In this document: positions 24,573-32,774 of the stretch, piece after piece
Layout: every line of letters begins with the position of its first letter
How positions within the stretch are numbered: position 1 is the stretch's first letter
Assembly (NCBI GenBank): GCA_934216505.1
Contig: CAKQBW010000008.1
Coordinates: 1 to 51,587 of the forward strand
Source: an uncultured Alphaproteobacteria bacterium
GTDB taxonomy: Bacteria; Pseudomonadota; Alphaproteobacteria; CAAHEQ01; UBA3637
Length of the DNA stretch: 51,587 nucleotides
Direction: 5' to 3'
Program-made: the position numbers and the translations under genes
Notes under the pieces: generated by a model
The model's input: only the letters and a program-made list of their open reading frames with translations
Told to the model about the DNA's origin: nothing
Databases searched by the model: none

Positions 24573-24851
24573 TTATTTTTGATCGTTCAAATATTCTTGA
24601 AAACGGCGAAGGGCATTTATAACTGAACTATGGCTCTTTTTTCCTGCTTCTTCTTTCCTGTCATTAGAATCGTAGTCTAAAACAATAGTATCAATTCTTT
24701 TTATTAGCTCAATTATGGATATCCCTTCTTCTTCACAAACAGATTTAATTCTTTTACGGTAATCATATACTGTACTTGGGTTGCCACTAGGTGTATATTC
24801 TTTATAACCATGACTCTTTAACCATTGTTGGAAATCGTCTAATATTGCCAT
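24573..24851 (-). CDS. Small integrase-core-binding-domain-like protein
   Basis: A 92-residue protein (MAILDDFQQWLKSHGYKEYT) made of one SAM-like helical domain. The pattern FQQWL..HGYKEYTPSG.PSTVYDY.KRI matches the N-terminus of the 20300-21292 protein and the neighbour at 25436-25726. ATG 24851 is fixed by AAAGGAG five bases upstream. There is no catalytic domain. It is the last gene of a minus-strand cluster of five small genes. It may compete with or adapt the integrase, but this is inference. Confidence 0.55.
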   Translation of the reverse strand: MAILDDFQQWLKSHGYKEYTPSGNPSTVYDYRKRIKSVCEEEGISIIELIKRIDTIVLDYDSNDRKEEAGKKSHSSVINALRRFQEYLNDQK

Positions 24852-24916
24852 AAGAACTCCTTTCATATAACTGAGAGGAGTATATCATTTGTTTCAAGAC
24901 AAAACAATATCCAATT

Positions 24917-25243
24917 TTAATATTCACGAGCAGTCATAATTGTTAGCACCCTATTTGTAATGGTTGGATCAGCAGGATTATCAGACAAGAATTCGTGATT
25001 TTGGTCGTAATAATCTATCTTCCAAATAATTCTGTCGCCATGATAATCAAAGCTAGAGCAATCATGTTCAAGGTATGGATCGTTAGACTTATTAAAATCA
25101 TTAAAAGTTCGGACACGCTCCAATATCTCAGCCACTTCCTTTTCACTTTTCATACGGATGCCTAGAGTTAACATGACGTCCCCACCAATAAATGTCTGTC
25201 TAAAAGCATCATTTAATTGTCTGATCTTATTTGTATCTGTCAT
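24917..25243 (-). CDS. DUF3768 family protein
   Basis: A 108-residue protein of the DUF3768 family, common on alphaproteobacterial plasmids, phages and islands. The family pattern is clear: IRQLNDAFRQTFIGGDVMLT at the start, NDPYLEHDCSSFDY in the middle, WKIDYYDQNHEFLSDNPADP and the ending RVLTIMTAREY. Its role is unknown. It begins two bases after the small gene upstream (25246-25443). A divergent second copy is at 26720-27043. Confidence 0.8.
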   Translation of the reverse strand: MTDTNKIRQLNDAFRQTFIGGDVMLTLGIRMKSEKEVAEILERVRTFNDFNKSNDPYLEHDCSSFDYHGDRIIWKIDYYDQNHEFLSDNPADPTITNRVLTIMTAREY

Positions 25244-25245
25244 GC

Positions 25246-25443
25246 TTACTCCACCTTAAACCATTCACAACAGGTAGCAAGCAAATGGTTATAATCTCCA
25301 CTTGTTGCTTCTGCTGTAAAGGCTTCAATTTCTGATTCAGGCAAGTGGGCGCGTTTCATGGCTCGTCTGCAAATACCAAGAACATTGAACGCGTTTCCAT
25401 CTTTACCAACTAATTCAACTCTAATCTCAGAATACTTAGCCAT
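25246..25443 (-). CDS. Small conserved mobile-element protein
   Basis: A 65-residue acidic protein with VELVGKDGNAFNVLGICRRA and EATSGDYNHLLATCCEWFKV. I have seen this kind of small protein next to DUF3768 genes on plasmids and phages, but its function is not known. ATG 25443 is set by GGAGG five bases upstream and lies inside the end of the previous gene (8-base overlap), so translation is coupled. Confidence 0.65.
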   Translation of the reverse strand: MAKYSEIRVELVGKDGNAFNVLGICRRAMKRAHLPESEIEAFTAEATSGDYNHLLATCCEWFKVE

Positions 25444-25726
25444 TTTGACCTCCAAACCGTGAAACTAAGATAAATTTTCTAAAATGCTTAAGAGAATTGA
25501 TATAGGATTCATGGCTTCGACAGCCAACACACCATTTTTCACCTGATTTACCATATAATTCTATGTATTTGTTGATATCAGTAGCCAGTTGCTCAATGGT
25601 GATATTCTCTTTTTCAACGAGCCTCCGAAGCCTATAAGGGTAATCTTGACAAGTGCTTGGGCTCAAATTTGCGCTATATTCTTTGTATCCTTTATTGATG
25701 AGATATTGTTTAAAATTTTCTAACAT
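25436..25726 (-). CDS. Small integrase-core-binding-domain-like protein
   Basis: A 96-residue paralogue of the protein at 24573-24851 (LENFKQYLINKGYKEYSANLSPST, then YRLRRLVEKENI). It also resembles the N-terminal domain of the 20300-21292 protein. It carries two nearby cysteines (KWCVGCRSHES) not shared by the paralogue. No catalytic residues of recombinases are present. It overlaps the next small gene. Confidence 0.55.
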   Translation of the reverse strand: MLENFKQYLINKGYKEYSANLSPSTCQDYPYRLRRLVEKENITIEQLATDINKYIELYGKSGEKWCVGCRSHESYINSLKHFRKFILVSRFGGQNG

Positions 25727-25753
25727 ATTTTGCTCCTTTTTTATTGTTAATGA

Positions 25754-25939
25754 TTATCTTGAAAATTGGTAAGAACCAGTGGCGTCATAGACAGAGATTA
25801 AATTACCGTCTTTGATTGCAACTGTTGTGCTCGTGAATCCGCAAAGTTCACCTGTTCGGCTATACAGATAGCTTCCATGTTCATCATAAACTTCAACCAT
25901 CGTTCCGTTTTGTTTAGCCATTCCAATTTTGTTTTCCAT
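25754..25939 (-). CDS. 61-residue beta-repeat protein, copy A
   Basis: A small protein built from two similar hairpins: MVEVYDEHGSYLYSRTGEL and LISVYDATGSYQFSR. It closely resembles the 61-residue protein at 27936-28121. A ribosome binding site AAAGGAAT lies before the ATG. It heads the minus-strand cluster of small genes. No function is known. Confidence 0.55.
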   Translation of the reverse strand: MENKIGMAKQNGTMVEVYDEHGSYLYSRTGELCGFTSTTVAIKDGNLISVYDATGSYQFSR

Positions 25940-26003
25940 TTTAAATTCCTTTCATTTATCAATGGGTTATTCTTAATTAACAGGTCTATTATATCACAAA
26001 GAA

Positions 26004-26028
26004 GGCTTTTCGTAAGCCGGGGGCCCCC
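26004..26028 (-). terminator. Possible minus-strand terminator and palindrome
   Basis: GGCTT/AAGCC hairpin (26004-26018) with a T-rich tail on the minus strand, next to the perfect palindrome GGGGGCCCCC (26019-26028). It lies in the gap after the gene ending at 26143. Confidence 0.35.
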
Positions 26029-26142
26029 TAAAAAAAATGCAAAAAAGTAGAAAAAAGTGCACTTTGCTAGCAAAAAATTAGCAAATTGGGCTATTTTTAA
26101 GACTTTTTGGGATATTTTATGTAAAAAATAACCCCAATTTTA

Positions 26143-26736
26143 TTAAGACCGAGGTGAAAATATAGATTTGAAGTTATTTAAATCATTGATTAGCGCTTCA
26201 TATTCGCCCCAAACAATATTTTTTAGTATCTCTTCATAGGATTTATCTAAATACACTAAATTTAAAAAAAGATTGTATGCTTTTTGATTAGGCTTTCCTT
26301 TATTGTTTGTTGGGTATTCTTGAATTCTTTTTGCTTTTGTCGTTTTGTTTAGAAAAACAATTTTATAGGAACGAGAGAAAAAACTTGGTAAATAAAATGA
26401 AACCGGAATTTCATTTTCATTTTTATATTTTTCAATATGTTGTAAAAATGCGCTTACTTGAATCAGATAATTATGTTGTCCAACAAAGCATAAATATAAA
26501 TGTGGATATCTTTCATAAATTTCATGATATTTTATAGCATTTTCATAAGAAATAATGGGCAGTTTATCAATTAAATGAAAAATCAGAGAATTAAAAGTTT
26601 CTCCTTCTTTCCTCGTTTTTTTCTTTTCTCCTAAATATTTATATAGCTTTTGTCCCTCATAAACAACATTCTGAAATTTTGAATTCATTATGAAGTTTTT
26701 ATTTAAATGAATAAGCATTTCAAGAGCATTTTGCAT
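26143..26736 (-). CDS. Hypothetical protein
   Basis: A 197-residue protein, Lys- and aromatic-rich and very AT-rich in codon use. Its start overlaps the end of the DUF3768 gene by 17 bases, so the two are coupled. A methionine at 26718 is another possible start. I see no signal peptide, membrane segment or known motif. Confidence 0.5.
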   Translation of the reverse strand: MQNALEMLIHLNKNFIMNSKFQNVVYEGQKLYKYLGEKKKTRKEGETFNSLIFHLIDKLPIISYENAIKYHEIYERYPHLYLCFVGQHNYLIQVSAFLQHIEKYKNENEIPVSFYLPSFFSRSYKIVFLNKTTKAKRIQEYPTNNKGKPNQKAYNLFLNLVYLDKSYEEILKNIVWGEYEALINDLNNFKSIFSPRS

Positions 26737-27043
26737 ATTCTAACGCATTCATAATAAATAGGAATCTTAAAGTTTTTTTTGTTGTTTTTTTAGGATAAGT
26801 CTTAAAAGATTTATCAAAATAAATAATTTTCCAAGCTATTAACTCACCTTTAAAGTCAAAACTTCCAAATGTATGATTTTTATATGGATCATTCTTTTGA
26901 TTAAAATCTTCATAATGCCTTACAAGATTTAGTATTTCTACCCTTTCTTCATCAGATTTAGAAAAAAGTGTTGGAGTAAAAAATACATATCCCCCCTCTA
27001 GTGTTTTTCTAAAATGATCATTCAATTCAAAGGACTTTTGCAT
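26720..27043 (-). CDS. Second DUF3768 family protein, divergent
   Basis: A 107-residue protein with the DUF3768 pattern: LNDHFRKTLEGGYVFFTPTL, FNQKNDPYKNHTFGSFDFKG, AWKIIYFDKSF and IMNALEYA. It has lost the conserved Pro-Ala-Asp stretch of copy 24917-25243, so the pair has drifted far apart. It follows the ankyrin gene by one base and overlaps the next gene. Confidence 0.7.
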   Translation of the reverse strand: MQKSFELNDHFRKTLEGGYVFFTPTLFSKSDEERVEILNLVRHYEDFNQKNDPYKNHTFGSFDFKGELIAWKIIYFDKSFKTYPKKTTKKTLRFLFIMNALEYAKCS

Positions 27044-27044
27044 A

Positions 27045-27875
27045 TTATTTGGATCCTTTATGATGAATATCTTTCGCTCCGTGTTCCAATAATAATTTTA
27101 CAATTTCTTGATATTTTTTTCTTTTTGCAAACATTAATGGTGTTTCTTCATTTTTGTCTTTTATATTAACATCTACTCCGTATTTCAAGAGAAGTTTTAC
27201 AACTTCAACTTTATTGTTATTTATAGCAATTCCTAATGGTGTTAATCCATCTTCAAAATCAAAATTCGGATCTGCCCCATATTTTAATAAAAGTTTTATG
27301 ATATCAATTTTATCCAAAAGCACCGCTGTTTTTAAGGGGGTTAGTGGAGTTTTTCCGCTTTGAAATTGACAATTCGGATTGGCACCTTTGGCCAACAACA
27401 AAGCTATTTTATTCTTGTCATGTGCTATATTTGCAGATATAAATTCCTGTTCACTTGCTACTTTCTTTCTGGAAACAAAAGCTTTTGAAGAATGTATCGC
27501 TAAATACTTTAAGCATAGATTTGAAATTCGCGGGTGAAGATATTTGAAATAAAACCAAATAGGATAAACCAAAAAACCTATTTCCCATGATATAGTCTTA
27601 ACAAAAAGCCCAAACCAATTCCAGATACTCCCTCTTCCTTGCATGTGTCGAAACATACAAACTCCCAATGATGTGAACCAAGGAGAAACAAATAATCCAA
27701 AACCTATAGCTGTTGGAATTACAATATAATTTTCTATAAACTTATCTGATAAGGATATAATATTATTCAGAATTACACACAATAATGCAAATATTAGATA
27801 TATGTATATTAAAGCGTAATACTTAGCATATCTGCTTATAATACGTTTTAAACTGTTTTTCATGTTATTTATCAT
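27045..27875 (-). CDS. Membrane-anchored ankyrin-repeat protein
   Basis: A 276-residue protein. The N-terminal half has three hydrophobic stretches (about residues 17-37, 51-72 and 92-110). The C-terminal half carries three ankyrin repeats with the usual GADPN and TPL features (ALLLAKGANPNCQFQSGKTPL, IIKLLLKYGADPNFDFEDGLTPL, VVKLLLKYGVDVNIKDKNEETPL). The repeats should face the cytoplasm and bind a protein. AAGGA lies five bases before the ATG. It stands between the second 61-residue protein and a DUF3768 gene. Confidence 0.8.
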   Translation of the reverse strand: MINNMKNSLKRIISRYAKYYALIYIYLIFALLCVILNNIISLSDKFIENYIVIPTAIGFGLFVSPWFTSLGVCMFRHMQGRGSIWNWFGLFVKTISWEIGFLVYPIWFYFKYLHPRISNLCLKYLAIHSSKAFVSRKKVASEQEFISANIAHDKNKIALLLAKGANPNCQFQSGKTPLTPLKTAVLLDKIDIIKLLLKYGADPNFDFEDGLTPLGIAINNNKVEVVKLLLKYGVDVNIKDKNEETPLMFAKRKKYQEIVKLLLEHGAKDIHHKGSK

Positions 27876-27935
27876 AAAATTCCTTATAAAATGAAATATA
27901 GGAACTACACAGTGGATAGTTCCTATATCCTTAAG

Positions 27936-28121
27936 TTATCTTGAAAACTTGATTGAGCCGTTTGCATCATAAACGTGGATAAAGTTCCCTTCTTTAATCG
28001 AAACCGTGCTTGAAGTATATCCGACTAATTCACCACCAATCGAAAATAAGATGCTTCCGTTCTCGTCGTATACTCTTACAAAACCACCCTCTTGTTGAGC
28101 CATTCCAATTTGTTTTTCCAT
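27936..28121 (-). CDS. 61-residue beta-repeat protein, copy B
   Basis: Paralogue of the protein at 25754-25939, equal in length and similar throughout (GMAQQEGGFVRVYDENGS, GYTSSTVSIKEGNFIHVYDA). The internal two-hairpin repeat is kept. AAAGGATTTTAAA precedes the ATG. Each copy heads a minus-strand cluster that includes a DUF3768 gene, which points to duplication of a module. Confidence 0.55.
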   Translation of the reverse strand: MEKQIGMAQQEGGFVRVYDENGSILFSIGGELVGYTSSTVSIKEGNFIHVYDANGSIKFSR

Positions 28122-28204
28122 TTTAAAATCCTTTCTTTGTTGTTATCCCTAAATTACTTCTGTTTTTCCACTATGTTAGGGACATTCATAGTGGCAGAAT
28201 TCTT

Positions 28205-28504
28205 TCAAACTATACCTATATCATCATTAACTTCTTTTACAAAAAAATTAAATTTTCCATGATATTTATTCAGAAAATCACCCTCTTTAATAATCTCTTT
28301 CCTATACATATCAGCCAAGAAATTCTCTGTTAATTTTTCGTGCATATCCACTATAAAAATAACATGCTTATGCTGTTTTAGTGAAAAATCATCATTGTTT
28401 AATTTAAGAGTATTTAGCAAGTTTTTTGTTTTATTCAATAGATCTGCTAGAAAGCATTCTGTTTCTTGTGTATTTACATCAAATGTAATCAGAAAATACC
28501 TCAT
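28205..28504 (-). CDS. Hypothetical small protein
   Basis: A 99-residue protein starting MRYFLITFDVNTQETECFL. ATG 28504 is chosen because AAGGAG lies seven bases upstream. The first strand and later KHVIFIVDMHEKLTENFLADMY suggest an alpha/beta fold. It resembles no family I can name. Confidence 0.5.
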   Translation of the reverse strand: MRYFLITFDVNTQETECFLADLLNKTKNLLNTLKLNNDDFSLKQHKHVIFIVDMHEKLTENFLADMYRKEIIKEGDFLNKYHGKFNFFVKEVNDDIGIV

Positions 28505-28738
28505 ATTCATCTCCTTATTACAGATTATAACACAAACCAACGATTGTGTTATATATGGAAAAATCTATATTTACAGATGGTTTAGAAATACTATTTTATG
28601 CAGATATACCAATACTTATCGTGATTTTTTAATAATTAATTCAAAAAGTAAAAAAATATATTGATTTTATCGTTCTATTAAATGAACAGAAAAAATGTGG
28701 TGAATCCCTTTAAAATTAATAAAAATGAAAGGATAAAA

Positions 28739-29341
28739 ATGACAATTTATGGATATATTCGTGTCTCATCAAAAAAACAAACACTTGAACATCAAGAATT
28801 TGAAATAAAAAAATTCGCTAAAAATCAGAAAATTAAGATTGACAGGTGGGTTGAAGAAAAAATCTCATCCCGAAGGCCGCTTGCTAAACGCCAACTGGGA
28901 CAATTACTCAATGAATTAAAGGAAGGTGATATTTTAATTGCTTGTGAAATTTCTAGATTAGGGCGATCATTGTTGGAAGTGATGCGTATTTTAGAATCAT
29001 GCCTCAATAAAAACTGTCAGGTATGGACCATCAAGGAAAATTATCGCCTCGGAAATGATATACAAAGTAAGGTTATGGCGTTTGCTTTTGGACTATCCGC
29101 TGAAATTGAAAGAAATCTGATATCCCAACGTACTAAATCATCATTAGAAAATGTCCGTGCTAGTGGTAAAAGGCTTGGCCGACCCTTCGCAGCTCAATCT
29201 AAAAAACTGAAATTATCCAAAAATACAAAACGAATTAAAGACCTACTTGATAAAGGTGTTTCCCAGTATAAAATATCAAAAATTATGCAAGTACAACCTA
29301 TGACCGTCAACCGTTTTATTCACCGTATGGGCTGGGGATAA
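28739..29341 (+). CDS. Serine recombinase (DNA invertase/resolvase)
   Basis: A 200-residue serine recombinase of the invertase type. Catalytic S10 is in IYGYIRVSS, and the rest of the active site is seen in EISRLGRSLLEVMRIL and FGLSAEIERNLISQRTK. The C-terminus has a helix-turn-helix (GVSQYKISKIMQVQPMTVNRF). The sequence style is that of the master-invertase (Mpi-like) group of gut bacteria. AAAGGA lies five bases before ATG 28739. I found no inverted-repeat-flanked switch nearby, so its target is unknown. Confidence 0.9.
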   Translation: MTIYGYIRVSSKKQTLEHQEFEIKKFAKNQKIKIDRWVEEKISSRRPLAKRQLGQLLNELKEGDILIACEISRLGRSLLEVMRILESCLNKNCQVWTIKENYRLGNDIQSKVMAFAFGLSAEIERNLISQRTKSSLENVRASGKRLGRPFAAQSKKLKLSKNTKRIKDLLDKGVSQYKISKIMQVQPMTVNRFIHRMGWG

Positions 29342-29362
29342 AAAATTCCAGTTCTAATAAAT

Positions 29363-29878
29363 ATGAGTACAGGAGCAATTTCTTTTAACGAACAAAATTT
29401 TGAATGTTATACGCCAAAATATATTGTTGATATGTTTGGTACTTTTGATTATGACCCAGCCACTACCGAAGAGCAGGCAAAAGCATTAGGTATTCCAAAT
29501 TATAGCACGATTTATACAAATGGATTAACCACCGATTGGACTCAATTCAAAAGAATATGGATTAACCCACCTTTTTATCTTAAATTTCCTTTCCTTGAAA
29601 AAGCAGTCAGCACATACAAAAGAGTTGAGAATGATATCTATTTCTTGGCACCCGTTTCAATACTGACAGCAAAAAAATTTCATGAGATTATTGAAGGAAT
29701 AGGTATCAAGCTGTATATCCCCAATGATAGAATCAAGTTCAGAGGCATATATCAAGAGAGAGAAGAAACGCCACCTTTTGGATGTGTTATTTTTAAGCTC
29801 CAATCCCAGAACGAAATTAAGTTTTTTGACATCATAATACCGGGAAGTCATTACATTTTGAACGAAACTGACCTATAA
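29363..29878 (+). CDS. Phage-type DNA N6-adenine methyltransferase
   Basis: A 171-residue protein of the phage N6-adenine methyltransferase family. It shows FNEQNFECYTPKYIVDMF, FDYDPATTEEQAKAL and the catalytic NPPF in IWINPPFYLKFP, followed by DIYFLAPVS. It should methylate adenine in DNA with AdoMet. It starts 21 bases after the serine recombinase gene and is probably co-transcribed. It may protect the element from restriction. Confidence 0.85.
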   Translation: MSTGAISFNEQNFECYTPKYIVDMFGTFDYDPATTEEQAKALGIPNYSTIYTNGLTTDWTQFKRIWINPPFYLKFPFLEKAVSTYKRVENDIYFLAPVSILTAKKFHEIIEGIGIKLYIPNDRIKFRGIYQEREETPPFGCVIFKLQSQNEIKFFDIIIPGSHYILNETDL

Positions 29879-29918
29879 TAGAAACGTCTTGAAATAAAAA
29901 AGATGGGCTGGGAATGAA

Positions 29919-30788
29919 TTAGTTTGGTATTTTTACTAAAGAGTTACCATAAGTTTGTGGCAATTTAACATCTTCCTTAAAAAAGAAAAGTTCGGTCGCC
30001 TTGCGTTTAATGGCCAATGAATAATTCAAGTCAAAATAAAATTTAAATTTAATGTTCTTATAAATGGATAGAATTTCTTCCTGATCATCATAAGAGACCA
30101 TCCAGAGCTGAGGAAGTTTTTTGATTGCCTGGTAGAGTTTAACATGATCCCCTTTTTGGTAGAAGTTCATATATAGTTCTCTGCCCCTTTCATAATAAGG
30201 AGGATCAAGGTAAACAAGTGTATTATGTGGGTCTAATTTTGTTACGTATTTACTTAAAAATACAACGGCATCCTCGTTATATAGATGTATGTGATCTTTA
30301 TGTTTTGTTATTTCTTGTATGCGTTTAATAAGATTTTTTTTATTAAAGCGCACATCAATCAAATATTTTCCAGTTTGATTCTTTCCACCTATAGGACCCG
30401 CTTTAATGATTCCAGATCTCGTTGTCCGATTCAGAAAAAACGTAGAAAATCCTAGTTCCAAAAGTGTTGCAGAATCCTTATTTTGTTGTACTTGCTTTTG
30501 TTTGTTGAATTCTTCCACCGTAATCTCTGTATTTCTAATGCGGTCAATAAAAGAATCTGTATAATTTAGAATTGAATACCAAAAAGCATAAATTGACTTA
30601 TCTTTGTCATTTAAATAAATATCTTGGATTTCATGTGATAACAGTAAATTAATGGCGACCCCAGCTCCACCAGCAAAGGGTTCTACATAATTTCCCTGGA
30701 TATTATTGCTATGTAAAAGATCCCTGATAAAACAAGAAATTTTACTTTTACCACCAGGATATCTTAATGGACTATTACTTTTCCTCAA
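29919..30788 (-). CDS. D12-class DNA adenine methyltransferase (Dam-like)
   Basis: A 289-residue class D12 N6-adenine methyltransferase. SPLRYPGGKSK near the start and VEPFAGGAGVAINLLL form the AdoMet site; LVYLDPPYYERG is the catalytic DPPY motif. The length is normal. The gene follows the ParB-like gene by 15 bases on the same strand. No type II restriction nuclease is recognisable, so it is either an orphan methylase or is paired with the ParB-like protein. Confidence 0.92.
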   Translation of the reverse strand: MRKSNSPLRYPGGKSKISCFIRDLLHSNNIQGNYVEPFAGGAGVAINLLLSHEIQDIYLNDKDKSIYAFWYSILNYTDSFIDRIRNTEITVEEFNKQKQVQQNKDSATLLELGFSTFFLNRTTRSGIIKAGPIGGKNQTGKYLIDVRFNKKNLIKRIQEITKHKDHIHLYNEDAVVFLSKYVTKLDPHNTLVYLDPPYYERGRELYMNFYQKGDHVKLYQAIKKLPQLWMVSYDDQEEILSIYKNIKFKFYFDLNYSLAIKRKATELFFFKEDVKLPQTYGNSLVKIPN

Positions 30789-30803
30789 AACTCCCCCTTA
30801 ATC

Positions 30804-32231
30804 CTATATTTTTTGTTCTTCAAGCTTTTTAACATCAATCTTTTTTAATAAATCTTCCTCATCTTGGAGTAAAAAGTCTATCAGGAACATTAAATTATTA
30901 TAGGTAGCATCACAATCCTCTACCTTTGCACATATTTTATAATTGTGTATTATAGGATTTAACTTTTCTAAATCAAACAATTCCATTGCTTGTCTTGTTC
31001 CTTTATCCAAAATTAGTGCGGTCATTTGTCGTTTTAATTCTGAAAAATCTGTAAACTTTTTCGAGCGCATACTTTTGTCAAAATAATGATAGTCTTTCAA
31101 AACTTTTCCGTTGTATTGGGTATTATCCACAACATATTTTAAAATCAATTCGAATAACACTCTAGACATTGCTGATTTTGTTCGCACAAAACACTCAGAG
31201 TTCAAATCATAACACTCTTTTACTAACTTATCGATAGATTGGGGAAGTTTTTTCCTTGATATTGTTGGATATTTTTTGATACTTTTTCGTTTGATCTGTT
31301 CTAATTCTTTACCTGGTAAAGTTTTGCTTGAAATTACTGTTGTCTCTGGAGCAGGTGTCTTTATTGACAAAGTATCTTCTAATGGAAGATTTTGTTGGGG
31401 CTCTTCTGGTAAATTTGGTTCAAAATCAGGTAATTCTCTCAAAAATTTTTCCTGTTCTCCTCTCTTATTTACGATTAGGTATGTTGTAAATGGATGATTG
31501 GTTAAATACTGTACCATAGTATGAAGATACTTTTTAAATTGCTTCATATCTAAAATTTCGATATCATAAGCTGGTTTTCCGGTAAATGTATATCCGCAAT
31601 ATTTAGAAACAGAAAACAAACGTTCAAAAATCACAGATTTACCTCCGCTTTCTCCACGTCCTCTTCTAAATAAACGTCTTATATCTTCCCCCGCAATCTT
31701 TACGGCAGCATAATAAAAATTAGCCAATTTCAAAAACTCTGATGGCTTAGAATCAATATCCTTTAAACTTTCAAAATTATGAGTTGCTTTATATACTCTA
31801 TATATTTCTAGAGCTTTGGCAATTCTTTCCCAAGATCTGAATGTAGAATTCGCGTGTTCCGCAATAATTCTATTTGAAAGCTCTTTTTCATCCTCATAAA
31901 TTAAGACTGGTAAACTGTTAAAAGACATCTTCTTTTGGTTGATACCATATAATTCTGGCTGTTGTAATGCTTTCACTGCAGCACATCTTCTGTTACCATC
32001 TTTAACCAAATAGTGATTTCCATGTTTTATAACCCATAAAGGACGATCTTCATAAAAATATCCCACACGTACAATAGAGTTAACAATGCTGTCAACGGCT
32101 TCATTATTGATTAAATATTCAATTAGTTCCTGTTCTTTATTTGTTGTATAAAGATCTGCAAAACGTGGGTTTTTAAAATCTAAAACCAAATCTTTTAAAG
32201 GAATGTGTTCTATTTTAGGGTTGTGTGACAT
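30804..32231 (-). CDS. ParB/sulfiredoxin-domain protein paired with a DNA methyltransferase
   Basis: A 475-residue protein. The first ~110 residues form a ParB-like nucleotide-binding domain: IPLKDLVLDFKNPRF at the start and DGNRRCAAVKAL as the ParB box II equivalent. The remainder is unfamiliar, with a Pro-rich linker (about residues 270-300) and a helical C-terminal region. AAGGAG lies five bases before the ATG. It is followed immediately by the D12 methyltransferase. ParB-like domains with unknown effector parts are often found in restriction-like systems, so a modification or defence role is plausible but not shown. Confidence 0.65.
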   Translation of the reverse strand: MSHNPKIEHIPLKDLVLDFKNPRFADLYTTNKEQELIEYLINNEAVDSIVNSIVRVGYFYEDRPLWVIKHGNHYLVKDGNRRCAAVKALQQPELYGINQKKMSFNSLPVLIYEDEKELSNRIIAEHANSTFRSWERIAKALEIYRVYKATHNFESLKDIDSKPSEFLKLANFYYAAVKIAGEDIRRLFRRGRGESGGKSVIFERLFSVSKYCGYTFTGKPAYDIEILDMKQFKKYLHTMVQYLTNHPFTTYLIVNKRGEQEKFLRELPDFEPNLPEEPQQNLPLEDTLSIKTPAPETTVISSKTLPGKELEQIKRKSIKKYPTISRKKLPQSIDKLVKECYDLNSECFVRTKSAMSRVLFELILKYVVDNTQYNGKVLKDYHYFDKSMRSKKFTDFSELKRQMTALILDKGTRQAMELFDLEKLNPIIHNYKICAKVEDCDATYNNLMFLIDFLLQDEEDLLKKIDVKKLEEQKI

Positions 32232-32365
32232 TTGAACTCCTTGCTTGTGTGATTATCTACTTTTTTAAATAAATATGCAACTATTTTTTCTTTAATCAGT
32301 TGTTCTATGTTACGGGCATCCCATTTATGTATTGTAAATAAACTTTCTCTCATAGATATTCCCAT
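32210..32365 (-). CDS. Possible 51-residue protein
   Basis: Frame starting MGISMRESLFTIHKWDARNI and overlapping the ParB-like start by 22 bases. The ribosome binding site is poorly spaced for ATG 32365; ATG 32353 is an alternative. It could be a small partner or only leader sequence. Confidence 0.25.
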   Translation of the reverse strand: MGISMRESLFTIHKWDARNIEQLIKEKIVAYLFKKVDNHTSKEFKCHTTLK

Positions 32366-32411
32366 ACCTTTTTTAAACTAACATAATTTATTTAATATAT
32401 CAACAAAAATC

Positions 32412-32774
32412 TTAATTTTTGGATTTACCCCGATGAAAACGTTTGACAGACATTTTTTCAGGAACTAGATATTCCTCAATCTTTTTTAAAGCCTTTTCTG
32501 GAAAACATTGGCCACACATATAAATATCAACAGCAGCAAAAGAATACTCTGGCCAAGTATGAATGGAAATATGAGACTCAGCAAGAGCCAATATGCCTGT
32601 TATTCCATCATTTTCTGAAAAAACGTGAAAAAAAGAATGCAGAACAGTAGAACCAGATGCCTCGACCGCTTCCAGAAGCATATGTTCTAAAAAGTCCTGT
32701 TTTGTTAACAAATTTGGCTTGCACCAAATATCAGCAATTATATGGGTTCCTGTAGAATGAATATTACTTTTCAT
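32412..32774 (-). CDS. speH: S-adenosylmethionine decarboxylase, prokaryotic SpeH type
   Basis: A 120-residue proenzyme that cleaves itself and makes decarboxylated AdoMet, the aminopropyl donor for polyamine synthesis. The self-cleavage site is E66-S67 in LAESHISIHTWPE, giving the pyruvoyl group at Ser67. YAAVDIYMCG-like sequence (FAAVDIYMCGQC) follows as usual. The start overlaps the end of the ASCH-like gene by 11 bases. No aminopropyltransferase is seen in the element, so the product may serve another step of this cluster or a host enzyme. Confidence 0.92.
   Translation of the reverse strand: MKSNIHSTGTHIIADIWCKPNLLTKQDFLEHMLLEAVEASGSTVLHSFFHVFSENDGITGILALAESHISIHTWPEYSFAAVDIYMCGQCFPEKALKKIEEYLVPEKMSVKRFHRGKSKN

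Noticed and set aside
28541..28740. Invertible promoter for the serine recombinase
   Set aside because: No inverted repeat pair flanking a promoter was found near the gene.
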